Source of the DNA: Apostichopus californicus
Taxonomy: Eukaryota; Echinodermata; Holothuroidea; Aspidochirotida; Stichopodidae
DNA length: 29,628 nucleotides
Assembly: GCA_020650975.1 (NCBI GenBank)
Contig: JAIPMN010187362.1
Span: 1 to 29,628, forward strand
Reading direction: 5' to 3'
This document shows positions 11,901-20,780 of this stretch, piece after piece; within the stretch, counting starts at the first letter, position 1; the number at the start of each line of letters is the position of its first letter. The position numbers were made by a program, and so were the translations under genes. The notes below the pieces were generated by a model. That model saw only the letters and a list, made by a program, of their open reading frames with translations, did no database searches and was not told the DNA's origin.

Positions 11901-14900
11901 CTGCTCAATATGCACTGGTACTAAATTAGTTGAGACTAGTTAGAAACTAACTTAAATGACATTTGAATGTAGTGTTACCCTTAAGGATTGTAACATTAAA
12001 TATGGTACTTCAAATTAAAGTTATTATCTGCATGTTGGTTTTTTACGCAATCTGACGTGTTATTGTTTTGCAGATTTCATATCCATACATGCTTCAAAGT
12101 ATTTTGCATCGATCGATACTAAAGCAAGTAAGTGTCCTCTTGAATGAATTAAGAACAAATAAAAATACCGATAAATAAGTAGTTTGAAGTAAAAGTGCCT
12201 TGAACCTTTATAAAGCAAATACAAGTTTAGTAAAACATTTCCCATTTTCATTCATAAAATCACGTAACAATCAACAAACATAGCAATCTAACATCATATG
12301 CCAATATATGATGACAGTCTTTGTTTGCATCTTTACAGGACGTGAAAGGAAACTTATTTGCACTCTTTAGAGATATCTTGGAAAAGGCGCTGGTATGAAT
12401 AATTTGTTTTTTGTTTTTATATCAGTTTTGAATATTTTGTGTGATGATTATATGTTTGTTCCGATGTCTTGTGCCTCTCCATACTTTTTCTTTTACACGT
12501 TTGGATGATAGGCATTTAACATATTAATTCTATCGTATCTCGCACTCCGTCCATACATAAATCAGAATTGTTAGTTTATCATAACCGCATTCAAATTCAA
12601 ACTGAAGAGGACTGAATGACTATTTAAGAACGCATTGCTCATATCACAAAGAGATTACTGGATCCTCAACGGTTTTCTTTCTTTCTTTTGTTAATAATAC
12701 TTTCAGACTGACAAAGGACAGCATGGAAAGGAAATTCGAAGCCAGCTAACGGTAAAACGAAATCTACAAATGCATGATATTACTTTTCTCTTTAGCTATT
12801 TGTTGGTTACATTCGCATTTGTAGAATATTTATATTGAGTCATTGTGCATGTTATCGCATGTTTTACTAGGAGCAATACCATTTCATACTTTGTTTTTAT
12901 GATTTAGTACTATGTTCAACAAGAAATACAGTGTCCTTAGCTCCTATTATTTATATACAACGAAAGGTGTTAAATGAAATGCTCTCCATCTTAGTAATGC
13001 ACACATGATTACAATACTTCATTTTACTCTTACTAATAGATTGAAAATACCGCTCTGGTGTTCATGCGAGCCCTTTTCTTTGGTCTAGAGAAATTATTGG
13101 TAAGTATTCGTATATGAGATATTAAGAGTAAAATATACTATATATATTGTGTAATATTTATACGTAAGTACATACTATAGTTATGTTATTTTAATGATTG
13201 ATATACCTAGCACGAAAATATAATATTGAAAAGGGATTTATCTTCTGAATCTTTGTTGTTGTTCTTTCTCGTTATTAACGTATATAGATTGATACCAAGG
13301 AATGCATGGCCATACTTAAATCTAGTGTAGATGACGTACAGGTGAGAAAGAGATATTTGAGACAATAAATGTTACATCTACTCGTTGAAGTCATATTGGA
13401 ATGTTCAACGAGCATAAATCTAGAAAAAAACTGAATCATATCTGAAGAATACTAAATATTGCGTATATGCACTATATCTTATTTTATCAATAATGCTTTT
13501 GATATGCACAAAGATGGGCTTTCTTCATTGAATCTACCTTTTACTATGTACAAAGAGACCAAGTCAGTCGTGAGAATGTGTTTGCTACCGAGCACTTACT
13601 ACGCGATATACACAAGTATTGTGTAATCCTAGTAGAAACTTTTAAAGTACCACCCAGTTCATGATAAGTTAAACCAAGTTTCCACAACATGACAGATCTC
13701 CAAGAAACTACAGTTTGTGTGTAGGGAAGGATCTGCAGGTCCTTGTGCCTAGTCTAGTTCAGTAGAGAAAGTACTTCCCAATAATGGCATTTGTTGTTGC
13801 GGTGAGTGGCATTGCAGAATTAGTGATAAATGAGGGATAATGAAACGAGGGACATAATGATATCACTGATGCAATGACGGTATAATAACAAAAATCCATT
13901 AACAAGTTTAGCATCCTCTTAATATTCAAATACCTCCCTTCATTTCTAAACAGATAAAAAAGACTGAGTATACAACTGCTATCAATGTGTATATGAAGGA
14001 ACTTTGGGTAAGTAATATGCTGATTTGTAACAATGCCAAGATGAGAAGATTTTATTTCTACAATTGAATGACATCGATAACTTAACCTTATCCTGTTGTA
14101 TGATAACGTGATGTTGAGGAGCATAACTAATAGCCATACTAAAACTGATGTTAACATTTTGTTTGTAGAAATATATGTTCTCACTATCTTACATAATACA
14201 ACATGTTCTCAGTGTTTACGGTGGTCATATCAAGATGCTGTGTTGAATTCGTTTGCGAGATGCTAGATCGAAGTCAAATCTTTGTATATACACCTTATGT
14301 TCCTTTGATTACCATTAACTGTTTCCATGACTTACTCTTCATGTTTTATTGTTATTAATGTTTTTGTATATGCGAAAAATCTAATAACGCCACTCACTTC
14401 ATTCTGTTAACAGGCAACTGTAAATGTATCAACTGAGATACTTCATATTAGCCTGCGTGAGAAGTTGGTGAGTTGCAGTTTTGGAGATTATTTGAACGAT
14501 GCATTTGATCAATAGCCAGTCTAGAATTGATCATGTGACTTTAAACTGTATAACATGCCATATTTTCTAATTTACAGATTACAGATGATGTTCTTTCTTC
14601 AGAACTACAATGGTTACTGCAAAAGAAGAAGGTAATTTTAATTGACCTAGGCATATTCAACTTCTTTACAGCAGGGACGTAGCCAGAAATTTGAAAGAGG
14701 GAGGCAGAATTTAAAAGGAGCACTTTTCACAAAGAGAGCATTATTACACCTAACAAAGCGCCATAATGTACAAAGTAAACTTTTTCCCAAAATGCCTCCC
14801 ACGTTGCAGGAAATAAACAATAATAAGAGTATTGCATTGTGTAGCAGACGAACTTTCAGGGGAAAGATTGAGAAGAGTCGCTTTGCTTCCTTATACCTGA

Positions 14901-16968
14901 AATGAGGGCTTTAATGATATTTCCTGCTTTTAGTTAAGTTTTATTTTTCAGAGTACTAAAAGGGGGGGGGGGGGCGATCGCTCCCATTCCTCTCCCTGGC
15001 TACGTCCATGCCTTACAGTATTGCTTAATTCTTAAAATAAATATTTTTCAGCATCATACTTCCATTTACGGAGAAACCTTCTAACTAACATACCGTTCTG
15101 TTTGCAATAGTTGAAGTACAATGACTATAAGAAGATCATCGACGACTGTCTGAGTGAGAAAATTGTAAGGTTTCATTTATTTCATTTATTTCATTGTTAA
15201 ACTCTAAAAGGGCAAAAGCCGATCAATATCCATGTTATGCACATCTTATCACAATTCCAAATCGAGAACTGCCAAATACTCGGGCCATGTTTTCTTTTAA
15301 GTATAAGAATTTTAACGTTGATGTTATTCCGTAATATTAATATAAGTATACTTTCAAAATTTGTTCAGTTTATCCCACATTCAGCATTGGTAAATTTGTA
15401 AAAAATGTTTTATGATAGTTTGAACGATTCGTCTACACGTAATCCTCCTCAATTCTCCTCTCATTTCAGTTGACTGAAAACTGCTTCAAGCAGATGGCAG
15501 CAGTTAACATAGCTAACGATGAGGTAAATAAATATATAATTACATGTTGGTGTATACTTACACCAAAATTATAGGGGAACATAACATATTGAAACAAATA
15601 TATAAGTTCAAATACATTTTCTGTTGGGATTTATTTGAACAAATACTGTAGTTTATTTATATATTTCATGTGTCGTTCTGCAACGAACTCGTAATTCGCC
15701 GTAGAAGTAGAAGTTATATATTACTTTTATGATATAAAAATTTAGAACAATCATCTTTTCTTGAGTTTTTACACTATACTTGACGGTGTGATTTGTAAAT
15801 TATTATTATGTATATTATTTCCAGACTAACGGAGAGTCCTGGTTGAGAGATTTTGCTTCCTTCTCGAAGAGAAAACTGGTAACGTTATTTGTTTACAACT
15901 TTTTCCACGTGGGTCAATTTATTCAATCCAATTGCCTAATGTCCATTGTGTCTACACCCACTACGTGCAATATGAGAGGCTAACAGTCAGTCTGTATATT
16001 TTGATACTTGAAATGAAGTGACGTTCTCCGTTTTTTCTATGTAGATAAGCGACGAAGCTAGAACAGAGCTGTTGAATGCAGTCATCAAGAAATGCTCGGT
16101 AAGAACGATATTCAATGTTCTCGACGTAAAATGAAAAAGGTATATATAGGAACGGTAAATGTATAGGCTAACATACATTAAAAGCCATATCCATTACCGT
16201 CCTATTTGCATTTGTTTAATTTAACAGATCTCGAAAACGGACGTGAAGTCAATTTTAGATATACATCTAGTGAGTATTCTTTCTTACGGGTAGTTTCTCA
16301 TGATGTTGTCTTTAATGTTACAGAATTATTTTTCCACAATTTTTTTTCCGTTTGATAATAAATACGTTTAGTTTCATACCATTATTCTCATTGTGTTGAG
16401 AATGGGACCGAAAGAACTATATTACACTGTTTATTTTCACTCTATTATGTCGATAGTCTTGTGATAGCTAAATTCATTTCTTCCTCAGGGTGATGTTGAA
16501 ACACGAAAGCAGTACATGGTAAATCTTAAGGTGGGTTATACGACAAATTGTACTCTCATGCTATAAGTGAAGATATGCCAGATACACGATGGAAGTGTTA
16601 AATTAAATATGATTTGATACAAAATCATCTTACGCAAAACAATGATGTGTTTGTTACTAATATCACACAATGAAAGTCACATAAGGCTACATGATTAACG
16701 TTCATTAATGAAATGAAACAGTAGCTATAATACTACTGCAACTGCACAAACAGCTAAAGAGAGAACGGAAGTGATATAACTTGTCCCTCTTCCTCTATAT
16801 ACATGCCATCGGAATTATCACGTACCAAGTTGTTCAAGCAACTGAACAAACGTTCTAAACAAAAACACTACTAAAAAAGCGTTTTAATGGGTTCTGTTCT
16901 CTTTCCTTTTGTCTAATTTTTTTCAGTTTCCCGGGGTGATGAAAAGAGCCAAACAAGCTTTTAATTAA
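959..16968 (+). CDS. Gene 1: micro-exon helical-module protein (3' part of a probable Ig-receptor paralogue)
   Basis: I read about 47 exons (some uncertain) from 959 to the stop at 16966-16968, together about 827 codons. Every exon is a multiple of three bases and is entered and left in phase 0. Thirty are exactly 54 bases (18 codons) and the rest are 24-78. Aligning the 30 18-mers from their exon starts, position 6 is hydrophobic or aromatic in 28 (counting A and C) and position 10 in 26 (counting A). Position 1 is mostly I, V or L, followed by S/T-x-D/E, a helix N-cap pattern. Ends are often KK, KL or a lone W. There is no signal peptide or membrane segment here. I do not recognise the family. 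Gene 2 carries the same modules after an Ig ectodomain and membrane span, so this is probably the cytoplasmic tail of a paralogue whose 5' exons lie left of the window. Introns over 300 bases hold nothing I recognise beyond the items listed separately. Confidence 0.82.
3540..5021 (+). CDS. Gene 1 module exons, group B (five exons)
   Basis: Exons, phase 0-0: 3540-3593 KKEFVFKSETENKFHREK; 3898-3951 DQMKIFVRFLIFLRAKDR; 4322-4366 INSDKHKALLLRRSL; 4686-4739 IDLSVYNDTLMTDAFKTW; 4968-5021 FEQHKLIEILQQDYHEGL. The exon at 3898 has a clear polypyrimidine tract (TCTTTTTCTTAAG) and donor GTATGT. It is unusually hydrophobic. The exon at 4686 ends in Trp, as several other modules do. Confidence 0.8.
5659..6821 (+). 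CDS. Gene 1 module exons, group C (five exons)
   Basis: Exons, phase 0-0: 5659-5712 IVDGTVIGIAVKLYVQKK; 6171-6224 IDDIMLTELTKEILKEDK; 6382-6435 DKFANIYEELIISSEDFE; 6532-6585 EGMEMAINAILQYYSDNL; 6744-6821 (26 residues, starts ISHDDVLKRIDF, ends RLVSKK). The last has the same length and the same hS-x-DDV start as exon 1855-1932. This looks like an older internal duplication of a long module type. Introns between 6224 and 6744 are only about 100-160 bases, the tightest run in this half of the gene. Confidence 0.85.
6982..8516 (+). CDS. Gene 1 module exons, group D (irregular, partly uncertain)
   Basis: Exons, phase 0-0: 6982-7005 TNLDRLED (an alternative acceptor at 6956-6957 would start it at 6958 and add eight codons); 7295-7318 DTEKLDFE; 7446-7490 TNLTQLYDIVVEKSL; 7714-7785 (24 residues, starts ASNYMFSIFSRL); 8197-8238 ANGKQTEDAVTSEE; 8463-8516 NRTDTFLRVLLFSVTSNR. 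The shorter acceptor at 6982 is favoured because TNL-x-x-L recurs at 7446, and TANLDEL occurs in gene 2. The 24-base exons and 7714-7785 are the weakest calls in the gene. 8463-8516 is strong (54 bases, good sites). This stretch is the most irregular of the array, and the introns of about 200-410 bases around it hold nothing else I recognise. Confidence 0.6.
8826..10303 (+). CDS. Gene 1 module exons, group E (five exons)
   Basis: Five consecutive 54-base phase 0-0 exons: 8826-8879 ISVNDLTKIAKQFVYAKK; 9110-9163 IEEHTFFAVVSRNTNENW; 9762-9815 LSIDVLKKVLKESLEQTL; 9926-9979 ITAKQFVELMTNVYLHKR; 10250-10303 IENKDYVQTTVFLVDKKQ. All begin with I or L and have a hydrophobic residue at position 6. The acceptors are typical (CCTGCAG, TTAACAG, TTTCAG, TTCCAG, CAACAG). 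Confidence 0.88.
10626..11683 (+). CDS. Gene 1 module exons, group F (five exons)
   Basis: Exons, phase 0-0: 10626-10679 ITLDQIFQQLRTTEEANK; 10873-10932 (20 residues, QSAKGMTMDATLHFYISTKS, with a tandem CAGCAG acceptor that could drop the first Q); 11150-11203 VTLDDVANAMKRSYILKM; 11441-11494 TPFQELSEALLTQHMQNK; 11624-11683 IPIATVMEVVGYKADAMEKK. These include very regular examples of the h-T-x-D-x-h start. Between the first two lies a half copy of exon 10626-10679, listed separately. Confidence 0.87.
10756..10825 (+). pseudogene. Half copy of module exon 10626-10679 with its donor
   Basis: The bases from about 10756 match 10654-10725 clearly (TTAAGGACT..., then a shared AAGTAAGTTNTGCGTT across the donor). 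Read in the parent's frame, the copy encodes LRTNKEANQ against LRTTEEANK of the parent. The first half of the module (ITLDQIFQQ) has no counterpart, and there is no usable in-frame acceptor, since a stop codon directly precedes the copied part. It is a partial tandem duplication of exon end plus intron start, about 100 bases downstream of the original. Confidence 0.7.
12074..13341 (+). CDS. Gene 1 module exons, group G (five exons)
   Basis: Exons, phase 0-0: 12074-12127 ISYPYMLQSILHRSILKQ; 12339-12392 DVKGNLFALFRDILEKAL; 12707-12751 TDKGQHGKEIRSQLT; 13040-13099 (20 residues, IENTALVFMRALFFGLEKLL); 13288-13341 IDTKECMAILKSSVDDVQ. ISYPYML resembles ISYLYFL at 2423. The 15-residue exon at 12707 lacks a strong hydrophobic face and may be a linker rather than a helix that packs. 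Confidence 0.85.
13954..15523 (+). CDS. Gene 1 module exons, group H (five exons)
   Basis: Five 54-base phase 0-0 exons: 13954-14007 IKKTEYTTAINVYMKELW; 14414-14467 ATVNVSTEILHISLREKL; 14578-14631 ITDDVLSSELQWLLQKKK; 15111-15164 LKYNDYKKIIDDCLSEKI; 15470-15523 LTENCFKQMAAVNIANDE. A MITE-like insertion lies in the intron between the third and fourth exons and leaves both splice sites intact. The 612-base intron before 13954 shows nothing I recognise. Confidence 0.87.
14671..15011. mobile_element. MITE-like DNA transposon in a gene 1 intron
   Basis: The ends are inverted: GCAGGGACGTAGCCAG at 14671-14686 and CTGGCTACGTCCATGC at 14996-15011, matching at 15 of 16 positions. It is about 341 bases long with no coding frame. 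The left flank ends TTTACA and the right flank starts CTTACA, a possible six-base target duplication with one mismatch. A run of about 13 G lies near 14961-14973. It is non-autonomous. I cannot fix the superfamily. Confidence 0.65.
15825..16968 (+). CDS. Gene 1 module exons, group I, with the C-terminal exon
   Basis: Exons, phase 0-0: 15825-15878 TNGESWLRDFASFSKRKL; 16045-16098 ISDEARTELLNAVIKKCS; 16228-16269 ISKTDVKSILDIHL; 16489-16530 GDVETRKQYMVNLK; 16927-16968 FPGVMKRAKQAFN then TAA. Module length falls from 18 to 14 to 14 to 13 residues toward the end. The last exon is basic. The stop is followed by a further donor at 17001. Confidence 0.85.
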
Positions 16969-17645
16969 ACATGTTGACTATGACGTGGGTTGCTTATCAG
17001 GTAAGACCAAGTTCGCAAGTGAAACATAGATTTTTAAAAATTATGGTGCTACATCAACTTCATACCAAATGCCGATATGTTTCATCCAAACAGGCCGAAT
17101 CAGTATTCCGTCTCTCAGTAACATATGTGCACGATATTTAGCAACCGTATGATCATATTGTGTTCTACCAGAGACTGATTTGATTACAGACAACAACAAC
17201 TGCATTTGGTAGTAATATTTACTTTTATCTTTCTAATAGATCCAAACTGTTGGCAAGGGAACAGTATCTGTAGATAGCAACCTTTAATTACACCGTCGGT
17301 CTACAGATTACAACAGTTGTTACCACATCTCGCGTATGATTCGTCTTCGATAATATTTTTGACTGTTAACTGTTAACAAAGAAAATATGGAAGAGTCAGT
17401 TTCAAAGATCGATCAAGTGAATGATTCCAAATCAAATTAGTTTATACATCTCGGAACGTCGAAGCGTCCCTCGATACCAAGAAGGATTTTCAAACTGTAA
17501 CATAATGTAAAATTGATCTGTTAGCAGTGTGTCTTATCATGGGCCGAAGAAGGTCTTTAGTAAACGTTTATAAATCAACGTCAATCCCAATTGAATCGCC
17601 TTCTTTATGAATTACAGTGTTACCAATAAATTGATTTGAAATATT
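16969..17645 (+). other. Gene 1 3' UTR with a 3'-UTR intron and poly(A) signal
   Basis: After the stop, CTTATCAG/GTAAGA at 17000/17001 is a strong donor, and TTTCTAATAG ending at 17239 is a matching acceptor. This suggests a 239-base intron in the 3' UTR. The donor is 32 bases past the stop, inside the roughly 50-base distance that normally avoids nonsense-mediated decay. AATAAA at 17625-17630 is a plausible poly(A) signal. The exact cleavage site is not determined. Confidence 0.5.
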
Positions 17646-18060
17646 ATTAACATAACTTGGATCTGTAGAGCAATTAGTTGTTTAAAATATTTTGATTTTA
17701 GTCGGTTTTATCCCTGTCTGTTAAAGCAGATTGTGGAACCATAGCTTCATATATGGATACTTTGCACTTGCCTCAAACACTTTGTTTGTCATTCTTTTCA
17801 TTAAACATGTTTCCATCTTTGACTTTTCATAAAAATTATTGACAAACCCATTTCAGATTTCAGTTTACCGACGACAAACGATGATCAATATTGCAGATGA
17901 AAATTGATAATTGCATTTTTGAAAATACAAAGTAGGACTGTTAATGATTAATTTCCGTAGCAACAGCTTCCCATTGCTTAATTGCGACTATGGTCGTTCG
18001 ACGTTGTTCTGAAAGCAAAATTATTTTGCTGTATTTTAATATTTTTTAACTATTATTCAG
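17646..18060. other. Intergenic, nothing recognised
   Basis: A+T-rich sequence with no long frame. A good acceptor (CCCATTTCAG, ending 17856) is followed by ISVYRRQTMINIADEN and a stop at 17905. That could be an alternative last exon for gene 1, but there is no other support. Confidence 0.3.
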
Positions 18061-18135
18061 TTATCAATGGAGAAATACATGTACAGAAAATTTCTTGTTG
18101 ATCAAGTTGCTAACAGTTCAATTATAAATAAATGG
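18061..18135 (+). CDS. Orphan module exon downstream of the gene 1 stop
   Basis: Seventy-five bases, phase 0-0, between TATTATTCAG and GTAATA. The 25 codons start LSMEKYMYRKF and end IINKW. The LS start, the hydrophobic residue at position 6 and the terminal Trp match the modules of gene 1. It lies about 1.1 kb beyond the gene 1 stop and 3 kb before the gene 2 signal peptide. It could be an alternative downstream exon of gene 1, used when the terminal exon is skipped, or a relic of a longer array. No second exon was found nearby to confirm it. Confidence 0.45.
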
Positions 18136-18786
18136 GTAATATGTAAATAGGTTATGAGATAAGTGTAGACATTCTCATAATATTAGGCATCCTTAAATTT
18201 CACAAAATACATGGATTCTACGTATAATCTTTTTTACATGTAATAGCTATATTTTACTGCTAGCCTGCTTAACTTTGCTTCAGCGAGTACAATAAAACAT
18301 GTCAGGATTGCTACCGTTGTACGATGTGTGCATTTCTAACTTCAGAGAGAACTTAATTGTGTACATTACACGAGAGGAGGCACCACTTAACATTTGAATA
18401 ATCTGTTACATGTTACCGTATCATGGCCAATAGAAATTGTAGCATGTGTTTCGCACGTCACGTTTAGCTGCTACAATGGATTCTTATGACATATGGATTA
18501 AGCAACTTATATGTTTGGTGACTCTTGGGAGGTACTTACTGTATTCAGTATATAAATCATTGAGAGGAAAGCTAAATCAATGTTCACGTGATACATATGG
18601 TAGTGTTACCTGATTTCATATATGTCACGTTTAGTTTAAGTAATATCACTGAATCACTTGCAATACTTTTTAAAAGAGTTTGAAACTGGTAGTGATAATA
18701 AATTAGTGTGGTATGTATATTGTGTTCTTCAATAACGCCACAAGTCGTTACAATATAATTTGTAGTTAAAAAACAAATTTCTCTCA
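18136..18786. other. Intergenic, nothing recognised
   Basis: A+T-rich sequence with no supported coding region. A 100-codon frame on the - strand overlapping the right end (18584-18886) has no domain-like or splice context and is taken as chance. Confidence 0.4.
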
Positions 18787-18969
18787 AGTTAATTTTGCTT
18801 GCATTACATTCCGATGTTGGGTACGTGGTGCACTTTATTACGTTTACTTCAAAAAAAGAACACACTACAGTCCCTTCCATTCTCACGGGCCCCTTGTTTT
18901 GTCTCTCTTAACGTTTCAAGTTAAAAAAAATGAAGTGCATTCCGGTGTTAAGTACATAGCGGTATATTA
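18787..18969. repeat. Diverged direct duplication (about 50 bases, two copies)
   Basis: 18787-18840 and 18919-18969 share AGTTAA, then CATTCCGRTGTT, RGTAC and a TATTA end in the same order, with several substitutions. The copies are about 130 bases apart start to start. It is probably an old local duplication or two fragments of one repeat. Confidence 0.5.
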
Positions 18970-18999
18970 AATGTGTACCATCATCTTCAACAAGAATAA

Positions 19000-19160
19000 T
19001 CGAGTCTCTTCCCGGTGACTCGAGTCTTTGCTTTCTCTCGGGTTCTTGCTTAACCTCGACTCAAGTACGGGTTGCGTCAAGAGTCATTTGAGATGTCGAC
19101 TGGAGTCGATTCATCAAACCATGTTCTTCGAGTTGACTGGCTTCCGAGTGAGTGACTTCA
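19000..19160. repeat. GACTC/GAGTC-rich patch
   Basis: About seven close variants of GACTCGAGTC, a palindrome, occur in 160 bases: CGAGTC, GTGACTCGAGTC, CGACTCAAGT, AAGAGTCATT, CGACTGGAGTCGATTC, CGAGTTGACT and GAGTGAGTGAC. It looks like a decayed simple or minisatellite repeat and is clearly less A+T-rich than its surroundings. A protein-binding cluster is possible but unsupported. Confidence 0.45.
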
Positions 19161-19879
19161 TTTGTCACAATATTCGTTTTCAGTAACATTACGACGTATG
19201 CAAAAAATATTTGCTTAATCAAAGATATAACCACGTGGTCTTAATACCAGTAATTCGAACTATATGCTTCTTACCATGAACACATTATTTGAGAATAACA
19301 AAGAAGAATTTAAGTCACACACATCGTGCTGTAACAGTAGCCTCCATATTGGTTCTGTAGTGTTACACTATTCATACATCTTTTTCCAACTGACGACCTG
19401 ACATTCATTTAGTCATTGGAAGTATCCTGTTTATACTTACACTTTCTCCATTGAAGACCATGTTCTTTGCTTAACAGGTCTACCTAGTCTTCCGCCTTCA
19501 AATGCATGTATCTTTCATTTAAATTTGCAGTCGGCTCAAAAAGGGAATATATGAACGAATCAATTGTAATTAGGATAGGCCCTCAGGCTATTGATTGACA
19601 ACAGCAGGTTATTTGGAGGAGTGTGTAGTATTCGTTTTTATTTCAACATCCTTAGCATCATGTTTCTTGAACAGAAGTTCGGAAACTTGCGCTCTTGAAA
19701 CACCTCCGTATCTCAGGGTATAATCCACCGTGAATACAGATTAGACGTGTTGACATGAAACAGATACTCAATTGCTAATCCAGTTCACACACTCGTCAAT
19801 CGGCTGCACATAACAACACATAGGTGACTGAAAAGGTACGGATTGGTATTGGAAATTACCAAAGCCTCCTGTGTTAGCA
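19161..19879. other. Intergenic, nothing recognised
   Basis: No supported coding region, RNA gene or repeat in this 0.7 kb. Confidence 0.4.
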
Positions 19880-20180
19880 GCATTGAATCTAATCAGCAAT
19901 CGTCTCCCAGTTTACTTCATTTAATATTAAATGCATATCTTTTACATAAATTCTTGTTTAGTTGTACATACCGATAAAATTACATTGCTTTTAGCAGGGA
20001 AAGGGTAAAAATAAGATACAAAGCTTAGCTTTGAATCTAATAGGCAATAGTTTTACGATTTACTGAAAGGACGTGTTTATAGAGATGAATATCGTTGTTT
20101 TTGTCTTCTCTTACAGAAATTCTTATTTAGTACATACAGATGTATATTGCATTGATTTGGCAGGGAATCTGATAAAACTA
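19880..20180. repeat. Diverged tandem duplication, units of about 130-150 bases
   Basis: Copy A (19880-20010) and copy B (20029-20180) share, in order, TTGAATCTAAT, GCAATMG, TTTACT, a TTTACATAAATTCTTGTTTAGT-like block, TACATAC, ATTRCATTG and GCAGGGAA. Copy B has extra sequence in the middle. The copies are well diverged, so the duplication is not recent. No coding content is seen. Confidence 0.65.
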
Positions 20181-20502
20181 GGAAAGCAATTAAACCATTT
20201 ATCTCTTTTTTTTTATTTTACCACATCTCTACTAAACCACCACGGGATTTAAATATTCAACATTTTCTGAACCTGTTATAGTTCACAATCAGTTTCGTTT
20301 TTGTCTTGTCTTTTGTTTGTTCGATTATTGATATAACATGATATAGTCTTTCACATATTTTCGAACAATTGTCTGAAGCAAAGGTCGACTATACTAACCT
20401 TTGGAACAGCATTACGTTTACAACTCAAAGAATACTAAGTGTTGTATCAACCATGGTGAAACTCATACTTTGAGCGTAAACAGGAACGTATCGTAAAACC
20501 AG

Positions 20503-20579
20503 ATTTCGTTGACTTATATGCTAAGTGTATGTCAACGTTATTCTATCGACGGCTATACAGAGAACGATTTCCTGCAACG
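20503..20579 (+). other. Candidate exon: gene 2 5' UTR exon or decayed module
   Basis: An acceptor-like AAACCAG ends at 20502, and a good donor (ACG/GTATGT) sits at 20579/20580. The 77 bases between read ISLTYMLSVCQRYSIDGY and on, resembling the ISYPYML and ISYLYFL modules of gene 1, but the length leaves phase 2 rather than phase 0. Either it is a relic module, or the donor belongs to a noncoding first exon of gene 2 spliced to 21115. Confidence 0.35.
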
Positions 20580-20780
20580 GTATGTAGACTTATCATAGTA
20601 CTGTACGGTTTTCCTAACATAGTGTTAATAATTATCTATGCGAAGGGGTCCTTCATTATTTTTCGTGACATTTTGATGATCATCTCTTGACAGTTGCTAC
20701 ATTATGTAGAGTAATAAACCTGTATTCTGGGCTTAAGTAGTTGTTTATAGTAATGCTAACTTATACAGTATGCTACATTT

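Noticed and set aside
13759-14184. 141-codon open frame on the - strand, the longest outside gene 2
   Set aside because: It overlaps a real 54-base module exon (13954-14007) on the + strand plus A+T-rich intron. It has no signal, domain or splice context, so it is taken as chance.
17857-17907. Alternative last exon (ISVYRRQTMINIADEN, stop)
   Set aside because: The acceptor is good, but with only an acceptor and a short frame it cannot be told from chance.
18584-18886. 100-codon open frame on the - strand
   Set aside because: It lies in intergenic sequence overlapping a local duplication, with no recognisable features.
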